From positions 1-37,588 of the forward strand of contig JACQEX010000102.1 in the NCBI GenBank assembly GCA_016200345.1: a stretch of 37,588 bases of DNA, in the 5' to 3' direction. Position 1 is the stretch's first letter. Each line of letters opens with the position of its first letter. Below, in pieces: positions 7,812 to 16,318 of the stretch. Origin of the DNA: Nitrospinota bacterium (GTDB lineage: Bacteria; Nitrospinota_A; UBA7883; JACRGQ01). The notes under the pieces were generated by a model. It was given only the letters and a program-made list of their open reading frames with translations, had not been told where the DNA came from and searched no databases. A program made the position numbers and the translations under genes.

Positions 7812-8528
7812 TTGGAACGGAACGACGCTTTAAGGGCAATAGAGGCGGTGCTTTTTGTATCGGATTCCCCCGTCACGCTCGAAAGCCTGCAAACGGTTTT
7901 GGAGGGGCTTAAGAAAGACGAGGTGCGCGAGATGCTCGCCGAGCTTTCCGCCAAATTCGAGGACCACGGAATCGAGGTGGTGGAGATAGCCGAGGGATAC
8001 CAGCTTCGCACAAAATCGGAATGCGGCGAGTGGGTCAAAAAGTTCCACAAGATAAGCAGGTCAACCAAGCTCTCGCAGGCCGCGCTAGAGACGCTCTCCA
8101 TGATTGCCTACCGCCAGCCAATAACAAGGCAGGAGATAGAGGACATACGCGGGGTGGACTCCTCGGGCGTGATAAAAAACCTCTTGGACAAAAACCTCGT
8201 GAGGTCGCTCGGCAGGAAAAAAGTCCCCGGCAAGCCGGTCACGTTCGGCACCACTAAAAAGTTTTTGGAGTATTTCGGGCTGGTCAAACTTAGCGACCTG
8301 CCCACGCTTAAGGATTTCCCCGCCGACGAGGGGGGCGCGACGCAGGAAAATTTACGTTTCGACGAACTGACGCAGACGCGGATTGAAGACTTGGAGCCTC
8401 TCGACGAGAACGAGGACGAATTCAACCCGGACGAGGAAAAACTTTTCGACGGCGCGGCCGTCGAGAGCGAAGAGGAAGAAAACAATGAAGCGGATGGAAA
8501 AGATCAGGCTTCAAAAAATTCTCGCTGA
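7812..8528 (+). CDS. scpB: Segregation and condensation protein B
   Basis: A 238-aa ScpB, which dimerises and binds ScpA in the SMC condensin complex. It contains the two winged-helix domains: the first around AIEAVLFVSDSPVTLESL, the second around LSQAALETLSMIAYRQPITRQEIEDIRGVDS, followed by FGTTKKFLEYFGL. It starts at TTG 7812, with an AGGA ribosome binding site just upstream, 3 nt after the scpA stop. The C-terminal 60 residues are very acidic. Its 3' end overlaps rluB by 44 nt in another frame. Confidence 0.94.
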   Translation: MERNDALRAIEAVLFVSDSPVTLESLQTVLEGLKKDEVREMLAELSAKFEDHGIEVVEIAEGYQLRTKSECGEWVKKFHKISRSTKLSQAALETLSMIAYRQPITRQEIEDIRGVDSSGVIKNLLDKNLVRSLGRKKVPGKPVTFGTTKKFLEYFGLVKLSDLPTLKDFPADEGGATQENLRFDELTQTRIEDLEPLDENEDEFNPDEEKLFDGAAVESEEEENNEADGKDQASKNSR

Positions 8529-9264
8529 GGCCGGAATATTCTCAAGGCGCAAGGGCGAGGACGCCATAGCCCAGGGGCGTATCAAGGTCAACGGGGAGAC
8601 GATAACCGAGCAGGGGTTCAAGGCCAATCCGTACGAGGATTCCATAACCTGCGACGGCAAACTCGTAAAAATCCAGCCCAAGACATACATACTGATGAAC
8701 AAGCCGGCGGGCATAATCTGCACCTGCAAGGACGACGAGGGGCGGACGACGGTGCTGGACATCATCAAGCACGTTGACGAAAGGCTCTTCCCCGTCGGAA
8801 GGCTGGACTACAACACCACGGGGCTGTTGTTGCTGACGAACGACGGCGAGTTCGCGCAAAAAATGATGCACCCCTCCGGCGGAATCCTAAAGACCTATTC
8901 GGCGAGGGTGCGCGGCGTGGTTACCAAACGGACGATTGACAAAATGCTGGCCGGAATAACGGTGGAGGGGATTAAATATCGCTTCCAGCACGTGCGGGTG
9001 GAAAAGGCCTCGGAGAACAACTCCTCGCTCGTCATCGGCCTTACGGAGGGAAAAAACAGGCACATTAAGATATTGTGCCAGGCGCTCGGGCATCCCGTCT
9101 CCAAACTATCCCGAATCACATACGGCCCGCTTAAGATATCGAACCTGCAACCGGGCGACTACCGCCACCTCTCGCCGAAGGAGATAGGCGCCCTTCTTCA
9201 CACGTCGGGCAAAGCGCCCGTCGCAAAAACGCGCTCCGGCGTCCGCAGGGGACGCTCCCGGTAG
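8485..9264 (+). CDS. rluB: 23S rRNA pseudouridine synthase, RluB/RsuA family
   Basis: A 259-aa RNA-modifying enzyme. An N-terminal S4 RNA-binding domain (RLQKILAEAGIFSRRKGEDAI, about residues 6-65) precedes the catalytic domain. The catalytic motif GRLDYNTTGLLLLTNDGE contains the active-site aspartate, and LTEGKNRHIKILC follows as in family members. The canonical sequence has Q-V-R where this protein has H-I-K. ScpA-ScpB-RluB is a classic gene order. ATG 8485 is chosen because GAGGAAG lies at good spacing and the S4 domain begins there; the overlap with scpB is 44 nt. Isomerisation of a 23S rRNA uridine is inferred; RsuA-like 16S specificity is possible. Confidence 0.92.
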   Translation: MKRMEKIRLQKILAEAGIFSRRKGEDAIAQGRIKVNGETITEQGFKANPYEDSITCDGKLVKIQPKTYILMNKPAGIICTCKDDEGRTTVLDIIKHVDERLFPVGRLDYNTTGLLLLTNDGEFAQKMMHPSGGILKTYSARVRGVVTKRTIDKMLAGITVEGIKYRFQHVRVEKASENNSSLVIGLTEGKNRHIKILCQALGHPVSKLSRITYGPLKISNLQPGDYRHLSPKEIGALLHTSGKAPVAKTRSGVRRGRSR

Positions 9265-10845
9265 CTATTTTCTAAAACGGCGGGAAAGCCCATCCATCAC
9301 AAGCCCCGCCTCCTCCATCTTCAGCGCGACGGCTGATGCAAAATAAAGGGCCACGGCAAGGGCCATCATCGCAACAAGCCCCACCACCGTGTAGCCGCCC
9401 CCGAAGAGAGTCCCCCACGAGAGATATACCACCCCGCACATAATTAGCGACGCCGTCGCCACGTCGCGAAACGCCTTGAAGATTTTCGGGCCGTCCAGCC
9501 CCCCCAGCCGGTTACGCAACAACCACGCAAGAACCACAAGATTGATGGTGGACGAAATGGAAGTGGCAAGCGCAAGCCCCGCCTGTCGCAGAGGCCCCAT
9601 CAGCGCCAGGTTAAACAAAATGTTCAAAACCATCGCAAGCGCCGCAACCTTGACCGGCGTTTTTGTGTCCCCCATCGCGTAAAAGGCGGAAACGAAAATC
9701 TTAACCCCGGAAAAAGAGAGAAGCCCCAGACAGAAAAATGCGAGCGTAAACGCCGTCTGTTGCGTGGAGGCGGAGGTGAACGCCCCGTGTTCGTAAATCA
9801 ATTTGACAATCGGCTCGCGCAGAACGAAAAGCCCCGCCATGCTGGGGATTATTAAAAACATAGTCATGCGGAAGGACTGCGATATCGTCCCGACCATCTT
9901 GTCCTTGTCGCCGCCCCCCCATTCCCTCGAAAGGGTGGGCAAAAGCGCGGTGCTCATGGCGACGCCGAAAATGCCCATCGGAAACTGAACCAACCTTTGC
10001 GCGTAATAAAGGTAGGAGACCGCCCCCTCGCCAAGCAGAGAGGCGAGCATCGTGTCCACAAAAAGGTTTATCTCCGCCACCGCTATCCCGAACGTGGCCG
10101 GGATGCTCAGCGCGACGACTTTTTTTATCTGCTCCGACGCCGGCTCGAAGACGAACTTAAAGACAAACCCCTCCTTAATGGCGAAGGGTATCTGAATCGC
10201 CAGTTGAAGAAATCCACCCGCCAAAACTCCGACGACCAGCGAGTAGACCGGCAGGGAGAACGCGTCGCGCAGAAAGATAACGGCTACAATTATCGACGCG
10301 TTTAACAGCACGGGCGATGCGGACGGGGACGAAAAATGATGGAACGTGTTAAGCACCCCCATCATCACGGAGGCGAGCGAGATAAATATCAGGTAGGGAA
10401 ATAGAAGCCTTGTGAGATTTACGGTGAGGTCGAACTTTGCCTTGTCGCCGGTAAACCCGATTGCCATGACCTTTAAAAGGTACGGCGCAAAAATAATCGC
10501 CACGACAACCAGCCCCGTTACGAACACCATGAGCGTTATAAAAAGGTTGTTGGCGAACCTGAGCGCCTTTTCCCTGTCCTCCATCACCGTTTTTGTGAAA
10601 AGCGGGACGAACGCCGCCGAGAGAGCCCCCTCCGCCGTGAGCTGGCGGAACATATTGGGTATTCGAAAGGCTACGAAAAAGGCGTCCGCTGACGACTTCG
10701 CGCCGAAATAATTTGCCACCACCATGTCGCGCAAAAATCCGAAAATCCGGCTTAGGAGGGTCCACAACCCAACCACGCCGGCGGAGCGAAAAACCGACGG
10801 GGGTTTGCGCGCCTCCGATGCGTTCCTAGCGGACGGCGTTTCCAC
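9265..10845 (-). CDS. murJ: Lipid II flippase MurJ
   Basis: A 526-aa integral membrane protein of the MurJ/MviN family, which flips lipid II to the periplasm for peptidoglycan synthesis. The N-terminal signature GLWTLLSRIFGFLRDMVVANYFGA and the following DAFFVAFRIPNMFRQLTAEGALSAAFVP are clear. About 14 hydrophobic spans follow. The start is GTG 10845, 6 nt after the ptsI stop. Its TAG stop directly abuts the TAG of the convergent rluB, leaving no intergenic base. Confidence 0.95.
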   Translation of the reverse strand: METPSARNASEARKPPSVFRSAGVVGLWTLLSRIFGFLRDMVVANYFGAKSSADAFFVAFRIPNMFRQLTAEGALSAAFVPLFTKTVMEDREKALRFANNLFITLMVFVTGLVVVAIIFAPYLLKVMAIGFTGDKAKFDLTVNLTRLLFPYLIFISLASVMMGVLNTFHHFSSPSASPVLLNASIIVAVIFLRDAFSLPVYSLVVGVLAGGFLQLAIQIPFAIKEGFVFKFVFEPASEQIKKVVALSIPATFGIAVAEINLFVDTMLASLLGEGAVSYLYYAQRLVQFPMGIFGVAMSTALLPTLSREWGGGDKDKMVGTISQSFRMTMFLIIPSMAGLFVLREPIVKLIYEHGAFTSASTQQTAFTLAFFCLGLLSFSGVKIFVSAFYAMGDTKTPVKVAALAMVLNILFNLALMGPLRQAGLALATSISSTINLVVLAWLLRNRLGGLDGPKIFKAFRDVATASLIMCGVVYLSWGTLFGGGYTVVGLVAMMALAVALYFASAVALKMEEAGLVMDGLSRRFRK

Positions 10846-10851
10846 GGGCTG

Positions 10852-12639
10852 TTAGAAATCCACGGAGGAGTCTTCGGATGTGAGCTCCGAGACCATCCCC
10901 TCCGAAAAAAGCGGGACGATGTTTTTGACGAGGTATTTTTTTATCTCCTTCACCCTGTCGAACTCCATCAGCCTCAGGACGTGCTTCCTGGCGTCCTCCG
11001 CCGAGATGTTCCGAATAAACTGCTTTAGCTTTGGAATGGAGTGCGAGTCCATCGAGAGGCTTTCCACGTCCCCCATGCCGATAAGAAGGAACGCGTAGAT
11101 CGGGTCCATGCTCATTTTTCCGCAGACGCTCACCGGCGCCTTGTACCTGTTGGCGGATTGGATGATGTTCCACAGCGTCCGTATGACCGCCGGGTTCAGC
11201 GGCTCGTAAAGGCTCGCGACGCTCTGGTTCGCCCTGTCTATGGCGAGAAGGTACTGGATGAGGTCGTTCGTGCCGATGGAAAAAAATTCCACCCCGTTCG
11301 CGGCGAACTGGTGGATTGATATCGCGGCGGACGGGGTCTCGACCATCATCCCGATTTTCATGTTTCTGTCGAAGTGTATTTTATCCCTTTCCAACTCCCG
11401 CTTGATTTTATCCATCATGCTCCTGGCCTTTAGAAATTCCTCCAGGCTTCCGACCATCGGGAACATCACGCGCAGTTTGCCGTAGTGCGAGGCGCGAAGA
11501 ATGCTTCTTAACTGCGTTCGGAAGATAGCGTGGTGGTCCAAGCAGTATCGAATGGCCCTCAGCCCCAATGCGGGGTTGGCCTCGTGCTCCATCGAAAGGT
11601 GGTCGTGAATCTTATCCCCGCCCAAATCAAGCGTCCGGATGATGGCCGTGTGCGGGGCGATGGACTGCGCCACTTTTTTATAGTCCTCGAACTGTTCGTC
11701 CTCGTCTGGCAATCTGTTCCCCTTTACGAAAAGGAACTCCGTCCGGTACAGCCCGATTCCCTCCGCGCCGTGCAATATGGCCCCGGCGATGTCGGAGTGT
11801 CCCTCGATGTTTGCGGACAGGGTCACCAGCACCCCGTCCAGAGTCCTCGCCTCCTTCCCGGCGTCCATCTCCATTTTTTTGTCGAGATAGAGCACTTTCT
11901 GCCGCTTGCGGTTGAACGTCTGGAACTGCTCGTCCGTCGGCCTGATAATCACGTTGCCCGTCGTCGCGTCCAAAACCACGTAGTCCCCGGTCTGGACGGA
12001 TTTTAATATTTTGGGAATGCCGACGATTGCCGGAATGTTAAGGGACGAGGCGATGATGCCGGTGTGCGACGTTTTGCCCCCCGCCTCGGTCACAAAGCCC
12101 AGCACATCCTTGGCCGACATCTGCGCCGTGTCGAACGGCGAGAGGTCGTGCGCGAAAATAATCGAGGGCTCGGCCAGGTTCGAAAGCCCGTCGTCCCCCC
12201 CGGCGCCGGTCATGGCGTGCAGGAGTTTGTTCACAACGAACTCTATGTCCTGAAGGCGGTCTTTTATATGGCCGTCCTTCATTTTGTCGAACCTTTGCAC
12301 GAGTTTGTCGAAGGTCTCCTTCAACGCCGTCTCCGGGTTGACGTGGTTTTTTTCCACCAACTGCCTAGTCTGCTCCACGAGCGTTGGGTCGCTTAGTATC
12401 TGAATGTGCGGGTTAAAAATGTCCCTAAGGCTGGCTGAAAGGTTCCCCGCCCCCTTGTTGGCGGACGCCACAAACTCCTTGCGAACCATCTCGATGGCGG
12501 CGTTAAAACGCTCGATCTCGGCGTACACCTCGTTTTTGTTTATGGCGCGGGTTACAACCGCCAAGTGGAACCGGCTTAGGACGTAGGCCTTGCCTATCGC
12601 AATGCCCGGAGAAGCCAGAATTCCCTTAAATATTTTCAC
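10852..12639 (-). CDS. ptsI: Phosphotransferase system enzyme I
   Basis: A 595-aa phosphoenolpyruvate-protein phosphotransferase, which takes phosphate from PEP and passes it to HPr. The active-site histidine is H192 in GGKTSHTGIIA. The PEP-binding domain has FFSIGTNDLIQYLLAIDR and the catalytic cysteine in VSVCGKMSMDP. There is no N-terminal GAF domain, so it is not EI-Ntr in the strict sense. It begins at GTG 12639 with no Shine-Dalgarno but a TAAAAT exactly 6 nt upstream. No sugar-specific EIIB/EIIC is near; HPr and an EIIA-Man domain protein lie at 16319-16985, separated by three signalling genes. A regulatory PTS is inferred. Confidence 0.95.
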   Translation of the reverse strand: MKIFKGILASPGIAIGKAYVLSRFHLAVVTRAINKNEVYAEIERFNAAIEMVRKEFVASANKGAGNLSASLRDIFNPHIQILSDPTLVEQTRQLVEKNHVNPETALKETFDKLVQRFDKMKDGHIKDRLQDIEFVVNKLLHAMTGAGGDDGLSNLAEPSIIFAHDLSPFDTAQMSAKDVLGFVTEAGGKTSHTGIIASSLNIPAIVGIPKILKSVQTGDYVVLDATTGNVIIRPTDEQFQTFNRKRQKVLYLDKKMEMDAGKEARTLDGVLVTLSANIEGHSDIAGAILHGAEGIGLYRTEFLFVKGNRLPDEDEQFEDYKKVAQSIAPHTAIIRTLDLGGDKIHDHLSMEHEANPALGLRAIRYCLDHHAIFRTQLRSILRASHYGKLRVMFPMVGSLEEFLKARSMMDKIKRELERDKIHFDRNMKIGMMVETPSAAISIHQFAANGVEFFSIGTNDLIQYLLAIDRANQSVASLYEPLNPAVIRTLWNIIQSANRYKAPVSVCGKMSMDPIYAFLLIGMGDVESLSMDSHSIPKLKQFIRNISAEDARKHVLRLMEFDRVKEIKKYLVKNIVPLFSEGMVSELTSEDSSVDF

Positions 12640-12645
12640 GTTAGG

Positions 12646-12651
12646 ATTTTA
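12646..12651 (-). promoter_or_regulatory. Possible -10 box of ptsI, leaderless layout
   Basis: TAAAAT on the minus strand, 6 nt before the GTG start of ptsI, with no ribosome binding site between them. The hexamer context GGTTAAAAT is the same as before the pterin synthase-like gene at 23580. Confidence 0.5.
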
Positions 12652-12764
12652 ACCCACTTTCCCCCGCGAATAAAGCGGCGAAGATGGGAAACCACGATAT
12701 GTGCGCCTTTCAGATGCATGGGTGTACGCGAGTTGTTCGGTGGGTACGCCATTTATGGTGTACA

Positions 12765-12954
12765 TTGGTGCGGAGCACCAACACTAAAATTGTTGCCGCT
12801 TGCGCGGCAAAGTACAGGCTAAAGCCTGTACCCACCGGAGAATTGGTAGGTACAGGTTTTAACCTGTACACACCGGAGAATTGGTAGGTACAGGTTTTAA
12901 CCTGTACTCCTTTGGCTTGGCGCTTCGCACCAACGTACACGCTAAAGCGTGTAC
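12765..12954. repeat. Cluster of palindromic repeats (REP-like)
   Basis: The gap between the hybrid regulator gene and ptsI (12640-12979) holds no gene but at least six palindromes: TTGGTGC/GCACCAA at 12765-12781, TTGCCGC/GCGGCAA at 12793-12810, GTACAGGCT/AGCCTGTAC at 12812-12831, GTACAGGTT/AACCTGTAC at 12850-12869 and 12888-12907, and GTACACGCT/AGCGTGTAC at 12935-12954. The four 20-nt elements are related (9-bp arms, 2-nt centre). Weaker relatives occur at 35757-36120. No tnpA-REP (RAYT) transposase is in the window. Confidence 0.8.
12833..12908. repeat. 38-bp exact tandem duplication
   Basis: Two head-to-tail 38-nt units (12833-12870 and 12871-12908), each beginning CACCGGAGAATTGG and containing one GTACAGGTT/AACCTGTAC palindrome. 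The copies look identical, indicating a recent duplication or active slippage. Confidence 0.8.
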
Positions 12955-12979
12955 CCACCCGGTGTGAGACATATGCGGA

Positions 12980-14008
12980 TTAAAACAGGTGTCCGGTTGC
13001 GCAAACCTCGTTTCCGACGCCGTTGTACTGCATCGAGGTAAAATATCTGGAGGCCATGAATATCCCCCTGCCGCTTGGTTTTAAAATGTCCCTCGCCAGG
13101 TCGTCCTCGGATATGCCGAGGTATTTCATATAGTCAAAACCCGGCCCGTCGTCCTTGACGGACATCGTAATTTTTCCGCCTAAAACGGCGTATTTAACCT
13201 GGATTTTTTTGTCGCACTTTTTTTCCATCGCCTCCAATTCGTCGGGGTACGTCCCGTTTTCGACAAGCTCCACCTTCCTATCGGAGCAGACCCCCAAATT
13301 CCCGTGCTCGTATGCGTTCATCAGCAGTTCGTCGGCGTACCTCATGAACACGCTTAGGTTGCCCACCGGCACAAGGCGCCTCAGGCGTCCCTTCAGCCAG
13401 GAGGACGCGAACGTAAGCTCCGAAAAACGCGTGTTTATCAAAAGCGAACCGGCGTTCCCGAAAGACTGGCACATAACGTCCGCCGGTACGTCGTTTTTTT
13501 TGCGATAGACCAGCGATTTGAGAAGATGCACGAGCGGCTCAGTGTGGCCGCCTTTAATGATAAAATTATCCACCCCAAATTTAATCATTCTCATCGTCAA
13601 ATTACGGTCCAAGTGGAACGAATGTAGCACAAACGGCAGACCGTGGGCTTCGGAGTTGAGTTTTGCGAGTTGCTCTCCGCTGACCCCCGGAAGTCTTAAA
13701 TCGGACAGGATGACGTCGATGTTAGTTCCCATCTCCGTGTACAAGCCCACGGCCTCGCGGCCGTCTTTTGCCTTTAGCGTTGCGAATCCGCTGTCGTTAA
13801 GGTCTATGGAGAAAAGCTCCCTTAGCGCGTCGTATCTCTCCGCGATGAGAACCTGCGGTTTTTTTTGCGAGCTTCTTCTGCCGGCAAACATAATCTGGCA
13901 TTTTGTCTCCCGGCCGCCCGCCTTACCGCCGCACACGGAGCAAATTTTCGTCGGGTTGCGCCGGACGACATCGGAGCCAGCAGAGCCGTTGCCCTGATGC
14001 GCCACCAT
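12980..14008 (-). CDS. Response regulator with C-terminal anti-sigma-type ATPase domain
   Basis: A 342-aa two-domain signalling protein. Residues 1-50 include cysteines C23-x2-C26 and C37, a possible small metal site. A receiver domain (about 52-170) follows with phospho-acceptor D103 in ILSDLRLPG and the conserved lysine in FIIKGG. The C-terminal half is a GHKL ATPase of the SpoIIAB/RsbW type: N-box ELLMNAYEHG (about 228-237), G1 DDGPGF (286-291) and G2 SGRG (312-315). Such hybrids often control an anti-sigma-factor antagonist pathway. ATG 14008 is chosen because it lies 2 nt after the stop of the HD-GYP gene; the frame extends upstream to 14065, but inside that gene. Partner proteins are not identified here. 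Confidence 0.8.
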   Translation of the reverse strand: MVAHQGNGSAGSDVVRRNPTKICSVCGGKAGGRETKCQIMFAGRRSSQKKPQVLIAERYDALRELFSIDLNDSGFATLKAKDGREAVGLYTEMGTNIDVILSDLRLPGVSGEQLAKLNSEAHGLPFVLHSFHLDRNLTMRMIKFGVDNFIIKGGHTEPLVHLLKSLVYRKKNDVPADVMCQSFGNAGSLLINTRFSELTFASSWLKGRLRRLVPVGNLSVFMRYADELLMNAYEHGNLGVCSDRKVELVENGTYPDELEAMEKKCDKKIQVKYAVLGGKITMSVKDDGPGFDYMKYLGISEDDLARDILKPSGRGIFMASRYFTSMQYNGVGNEVCATGHLF

Positions 14009-14010
14009 TT

Positions 14011-15243
14011 TTATGCCGCTCCCCCGACAAGCTCCGACAGATAGGCTGACGTGTTTATTCCCCATTTCTTTGGCGATTCGGAGCCGAGTATCTTGTCGGA
14101 TCCGTCCGAGGTCGAAAGGTCTATGTCCCTCGTGGTTCGTAGTCTTGTTTGGTTGGCGATGTCGTATGTAAGGCGAACCGTCGGTTTTGTGGTCATTTTA
14201 CCGGTTCCTTTTATCACGAGGGCCAGGTGGCCGCTTTCCATTCTCACCGTGGTTCCGATGGGATAAACGCCGATGCATTTTATAAACCGCTCCACAAGCT
14301 CGCGGTTAAAATGGAACTCGCTCCATTCGTAAAGCTTTCGCAGGGCCGCACCGGGGGTCATCCCCGCGTGGTAGCACCTGTCCAACGTTATGGCGTCGTA
14401 AACGTCCACTGTCGCCGCCATCTGTCCCGACTTGGAAATTTCCCCGCCTTTTAATTTGCTGGGATATCCGGTGCCGTCGTGCCGTTCGTGATGTTCCCGC
14501 GCAACGCTGACGACCTCCGCCGGAATCCCGCCCCTTTCGACGAGAATTTCGCCGCCGTAAACGGCGTGTCTTTTTATAGTCTCAAACTCTTGGTCGGTCA
14601 GCTGGCCCGGCTTGTTCAACACCTCGTTCGGGACTTTCATTTTACCGATGTCGTGCAAAAGACCGCCCATGCCCAGCACCCCCGCCTTTTCCCTCTCCAG
14701 GCCAAGTCCCCTGCCGAACGCCAGCATTATGATGCACGAGTTGACGGAGTGCTGAAAAGTGTACTCGTCGGCCCTCCTTAACTGGCCGAGACAAAGCATC
14801 GCGTCCATGTTCTCAAACACCGAGTTGGTCATGTTATGAACGGTCTCGTCAACGGCCCCCATGTCTATCCGTTTGCCGTCCCGCACGTCCTTCATAAATG
14901 TAAAGACCGTTTTTTCCGCCTGTCGCCGCACCGCCACCGCCCGCGCCATCTCCTCCTCGAAAGGAACCTCCGGCGCCGGGAGTATTTCATTGCCGGCTAT
15001 CAACTCGACCTTGGCCTGAATTACCTCCTCGACCTCGATTTGCGTCGGCGCGTCCCGGACGTCCAGCCTGCGGGCCGAGTCTCTGTACACCTCTCTAATC
15101 CCGTATTTTACGATTTTTTCAATCATCCCCTCGTCTTTGAGCAAGAGCGACCTGCGAAAAAACGGTATTGCCAGCCAGTCGGCGTTAAAATCGTGGATAT
15201 GCATCCCCGGTTTAAGCTGGTGAACCACGACTTTTTTAATCAT
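14011..15243 (-). CDS. HD-GYP domain cyclic di-GMP phosphodiesterase
   Basis: A 410-aa protein. Residues 1-100 match the DUF3391-type N-terminal domain common before HD-GYP (KKVVVHQLKPGMHIHDFNADW). The HD-GYP domain spans about 150-320 and keeps H165, H197-D198 in HDIGKMKVP, and HHERHDGTGYP (251-261) with the GYP residues, so it should be catalytically active in hydrolysing c-di-GMP. The C-terminal 80 residues form strands of unknown role. ATG 15243 is preceded by GGAG at good spacing. It precedes the receiver/ATPase hybrid by 2 nt, so the two are one operon. Two phased 16-nt repeats lie about 120-150 nt upstream. Confidence 0.92.
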   Translation of the reverse strand: MIKKVVVHQLKPGMHIHDFNADWLAIPFFRRSLLLKDEGMIEKIVKYGIREVYRDSARRLDVRDAPTQIEVEEVIQAKVELIAGNEILPAPEVPFEEEMARAVAVRRQAEKTVFTFMKDVRDGKRIDMGAVDETVHNMTNSVFENMDAMLCLGQLRRADEYTFQHSVNSCIIMLAFGRGLGLEREKAGVLGMGGLLHDIGKMKVPNEVLNKPGQLTDQEFETIKRHAVYGGEILVERGGIPAEVVSVAREHHERHDGTGYPSKLKGGEISKSGQMAATVDVYDAITLDRCYHAGMTPGAALRKLYEWSEFHFNRELVERFIKCIGVYPIGTTVRMESGHLALVIKGTGKMTTKPTVRLTYDIANQTRLRTTRDIDLSTSDGSDKILGSESPKKWGINTSAYLSELVGGAA

Positions 15244-15359
15244 TTGGTCACTCCGTACATATTTCTCCCACCTTGAAATGATTAAGGCTCACCCGGTACT
15301 CAATGGCAATTTGCCAATATCCCATCGCGTTAATGGTAGGACTTTTCAATCAAAATATC

Positions 15360-15397
15360 TATGGACACAAGTGCTCATTTATATGGGCACAAGTACT
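15360..15397. promoter_or_regulatory. Two phased direct repeats upstream of the HD-GYP gene
   Basis: TATGGACACAAGTGCT at 15360-15375 and TATGGGCACAAGTACT at 15382-15397 match at 14 of 16 positions and are 22 bp apart, two helical turns. They lie in the 220-nt gap between the NarL-type regulator and the HD-GYP gene. The layout is typical of a regulator binding to one DNA face. The binding protein is unknown. Confidence 0.4.
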
Positions 15398-15463
15398 CTA
15401 AAAAGAGCTTTTTCGGCTAAAATCGGCCATTTGCTGGGGTTCGAGGCTTTTGGGGACAGCTCC

Positions 15464-16141
15464 CTAAAGGCTCTCTTTGTGCTCCAGTGCGAAGGACAAA
15501 AGGGCATTGGCCCCCGCCAACCCAAGTTTGGCGCATATGTGTGCGCGGTGATTTTTTACCGTCTTGGGGCTTATATTTAGCGCCTCGGCTATGGCGTCGT
15601 TTGTTTTGTTTTCCCCGAGCAGTTTTAAAACTTGATTCTCCGCGCGTGACAATTGGGGGAGTAATTCGGGTTTTGGTTTTTTATTGGCCAATCTCGTTCT
15701 TAGAAGATTGCCGGAGAGCAACGGGCTTACGTACGTCTGTCCGCACATGACCGCCCGGATTGCGTTACCGACGTCGGCAAGGCAGTTGTCCTTGGAAACA
15801 TATCCGCTTGCGCCTTTGCGAATCGCGTTTTCCAAAGACTCGACGCTGTTGCTCCCGGTCAGCACGATAATTTTTGTTTTAGAGTCCAGATCGGCGATTT
15901 CGGACAAAATATCCATCGCGGTCTTGAAGGGCATCATCATGTCCAGCACCGCCACGTCCGGCTTGTGCAATAGTATTTTTTCCAGCGCATCCGCGCCGTT
16001 TTCGGCCTCCGCCACCAATTCCGTGTCGCTTTCGTCAAGGGCGGCCCTTAACCCGAAGCGGATAATTGGATGGTCGTCGGCTATCAGAACAGTCGTCCGC
16101 TTTGGCGCGGATTTGGCTCGACTCGACTTTTTCTTTGCCAT
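15464..16141 (-). CDS. NarL/FixJ-type response regulator
   Basis: A 225-aa response regulator. After a lysine-rich N-terminus, the receiver domain carries DDHPIIRFGLRAAL and phospho-acceptor D67 in VAVLDMMMP, plus VLTGSNS and GYVSKDN (conserved Thr and Lys). The C-terminal LuxR-type helix-turn-helix (about 160-215) contains LSRAENQVLKLLGENKTNDA and SPKTVKNHRAHICAKLGL. It should be a phosphorylation-controlled transcription factor. No histidine kinase gene is adjacent. It precedes the HD-GYP gene on the same strand with a 220-nt gap, so it may control it. Start ATG 16141; the nearest purine-rich stretch is 13 nt away, so the ribosome binding site is weak. Confidence 0.9.
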   Translation of the reverse strand: MAKKKSSRAKSAPKRTTVLIADDHPIIRFGLRAALDESDTELVAEAENGADALEKILLHKPDVAVLDMMMPFKTAMDILSEIADLDSKTKIIVLTGSNSVESLENAIRKGASGYVSKDNCLADVGNAIRAVMCGQTYVSPLLSGNLLRTRLANKKPKPELLPQLSRAENQVLKLLGENKTNDAIAEALNISPKTVKNHRAHICAKLGLAGANALLSFALEHKESL

Positions 16142-16318
16142 GAAGGTTTTATTCCCCTACCGATTATTAACGCAATGTCACCCAGGCGGTGATTCTATCA
16201 CGATTCTAGTGAAGGGTTACGTGATTTGACTTGCCCCAAAGGGTCACATACTCTTATATACAAATGGGTAAGACATCAAACAGGGGCCATATGGGAAATG
16301 TCGGTTGACGTAAAAAGC

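Noticed and set aside
12812-12954. CRISPR array
   Set aside because: The repeats are palindromes with variable arms and irregular spacing (38, 38, 47 nt) without unique equal-length spacers, and no cas genes lie in the window.
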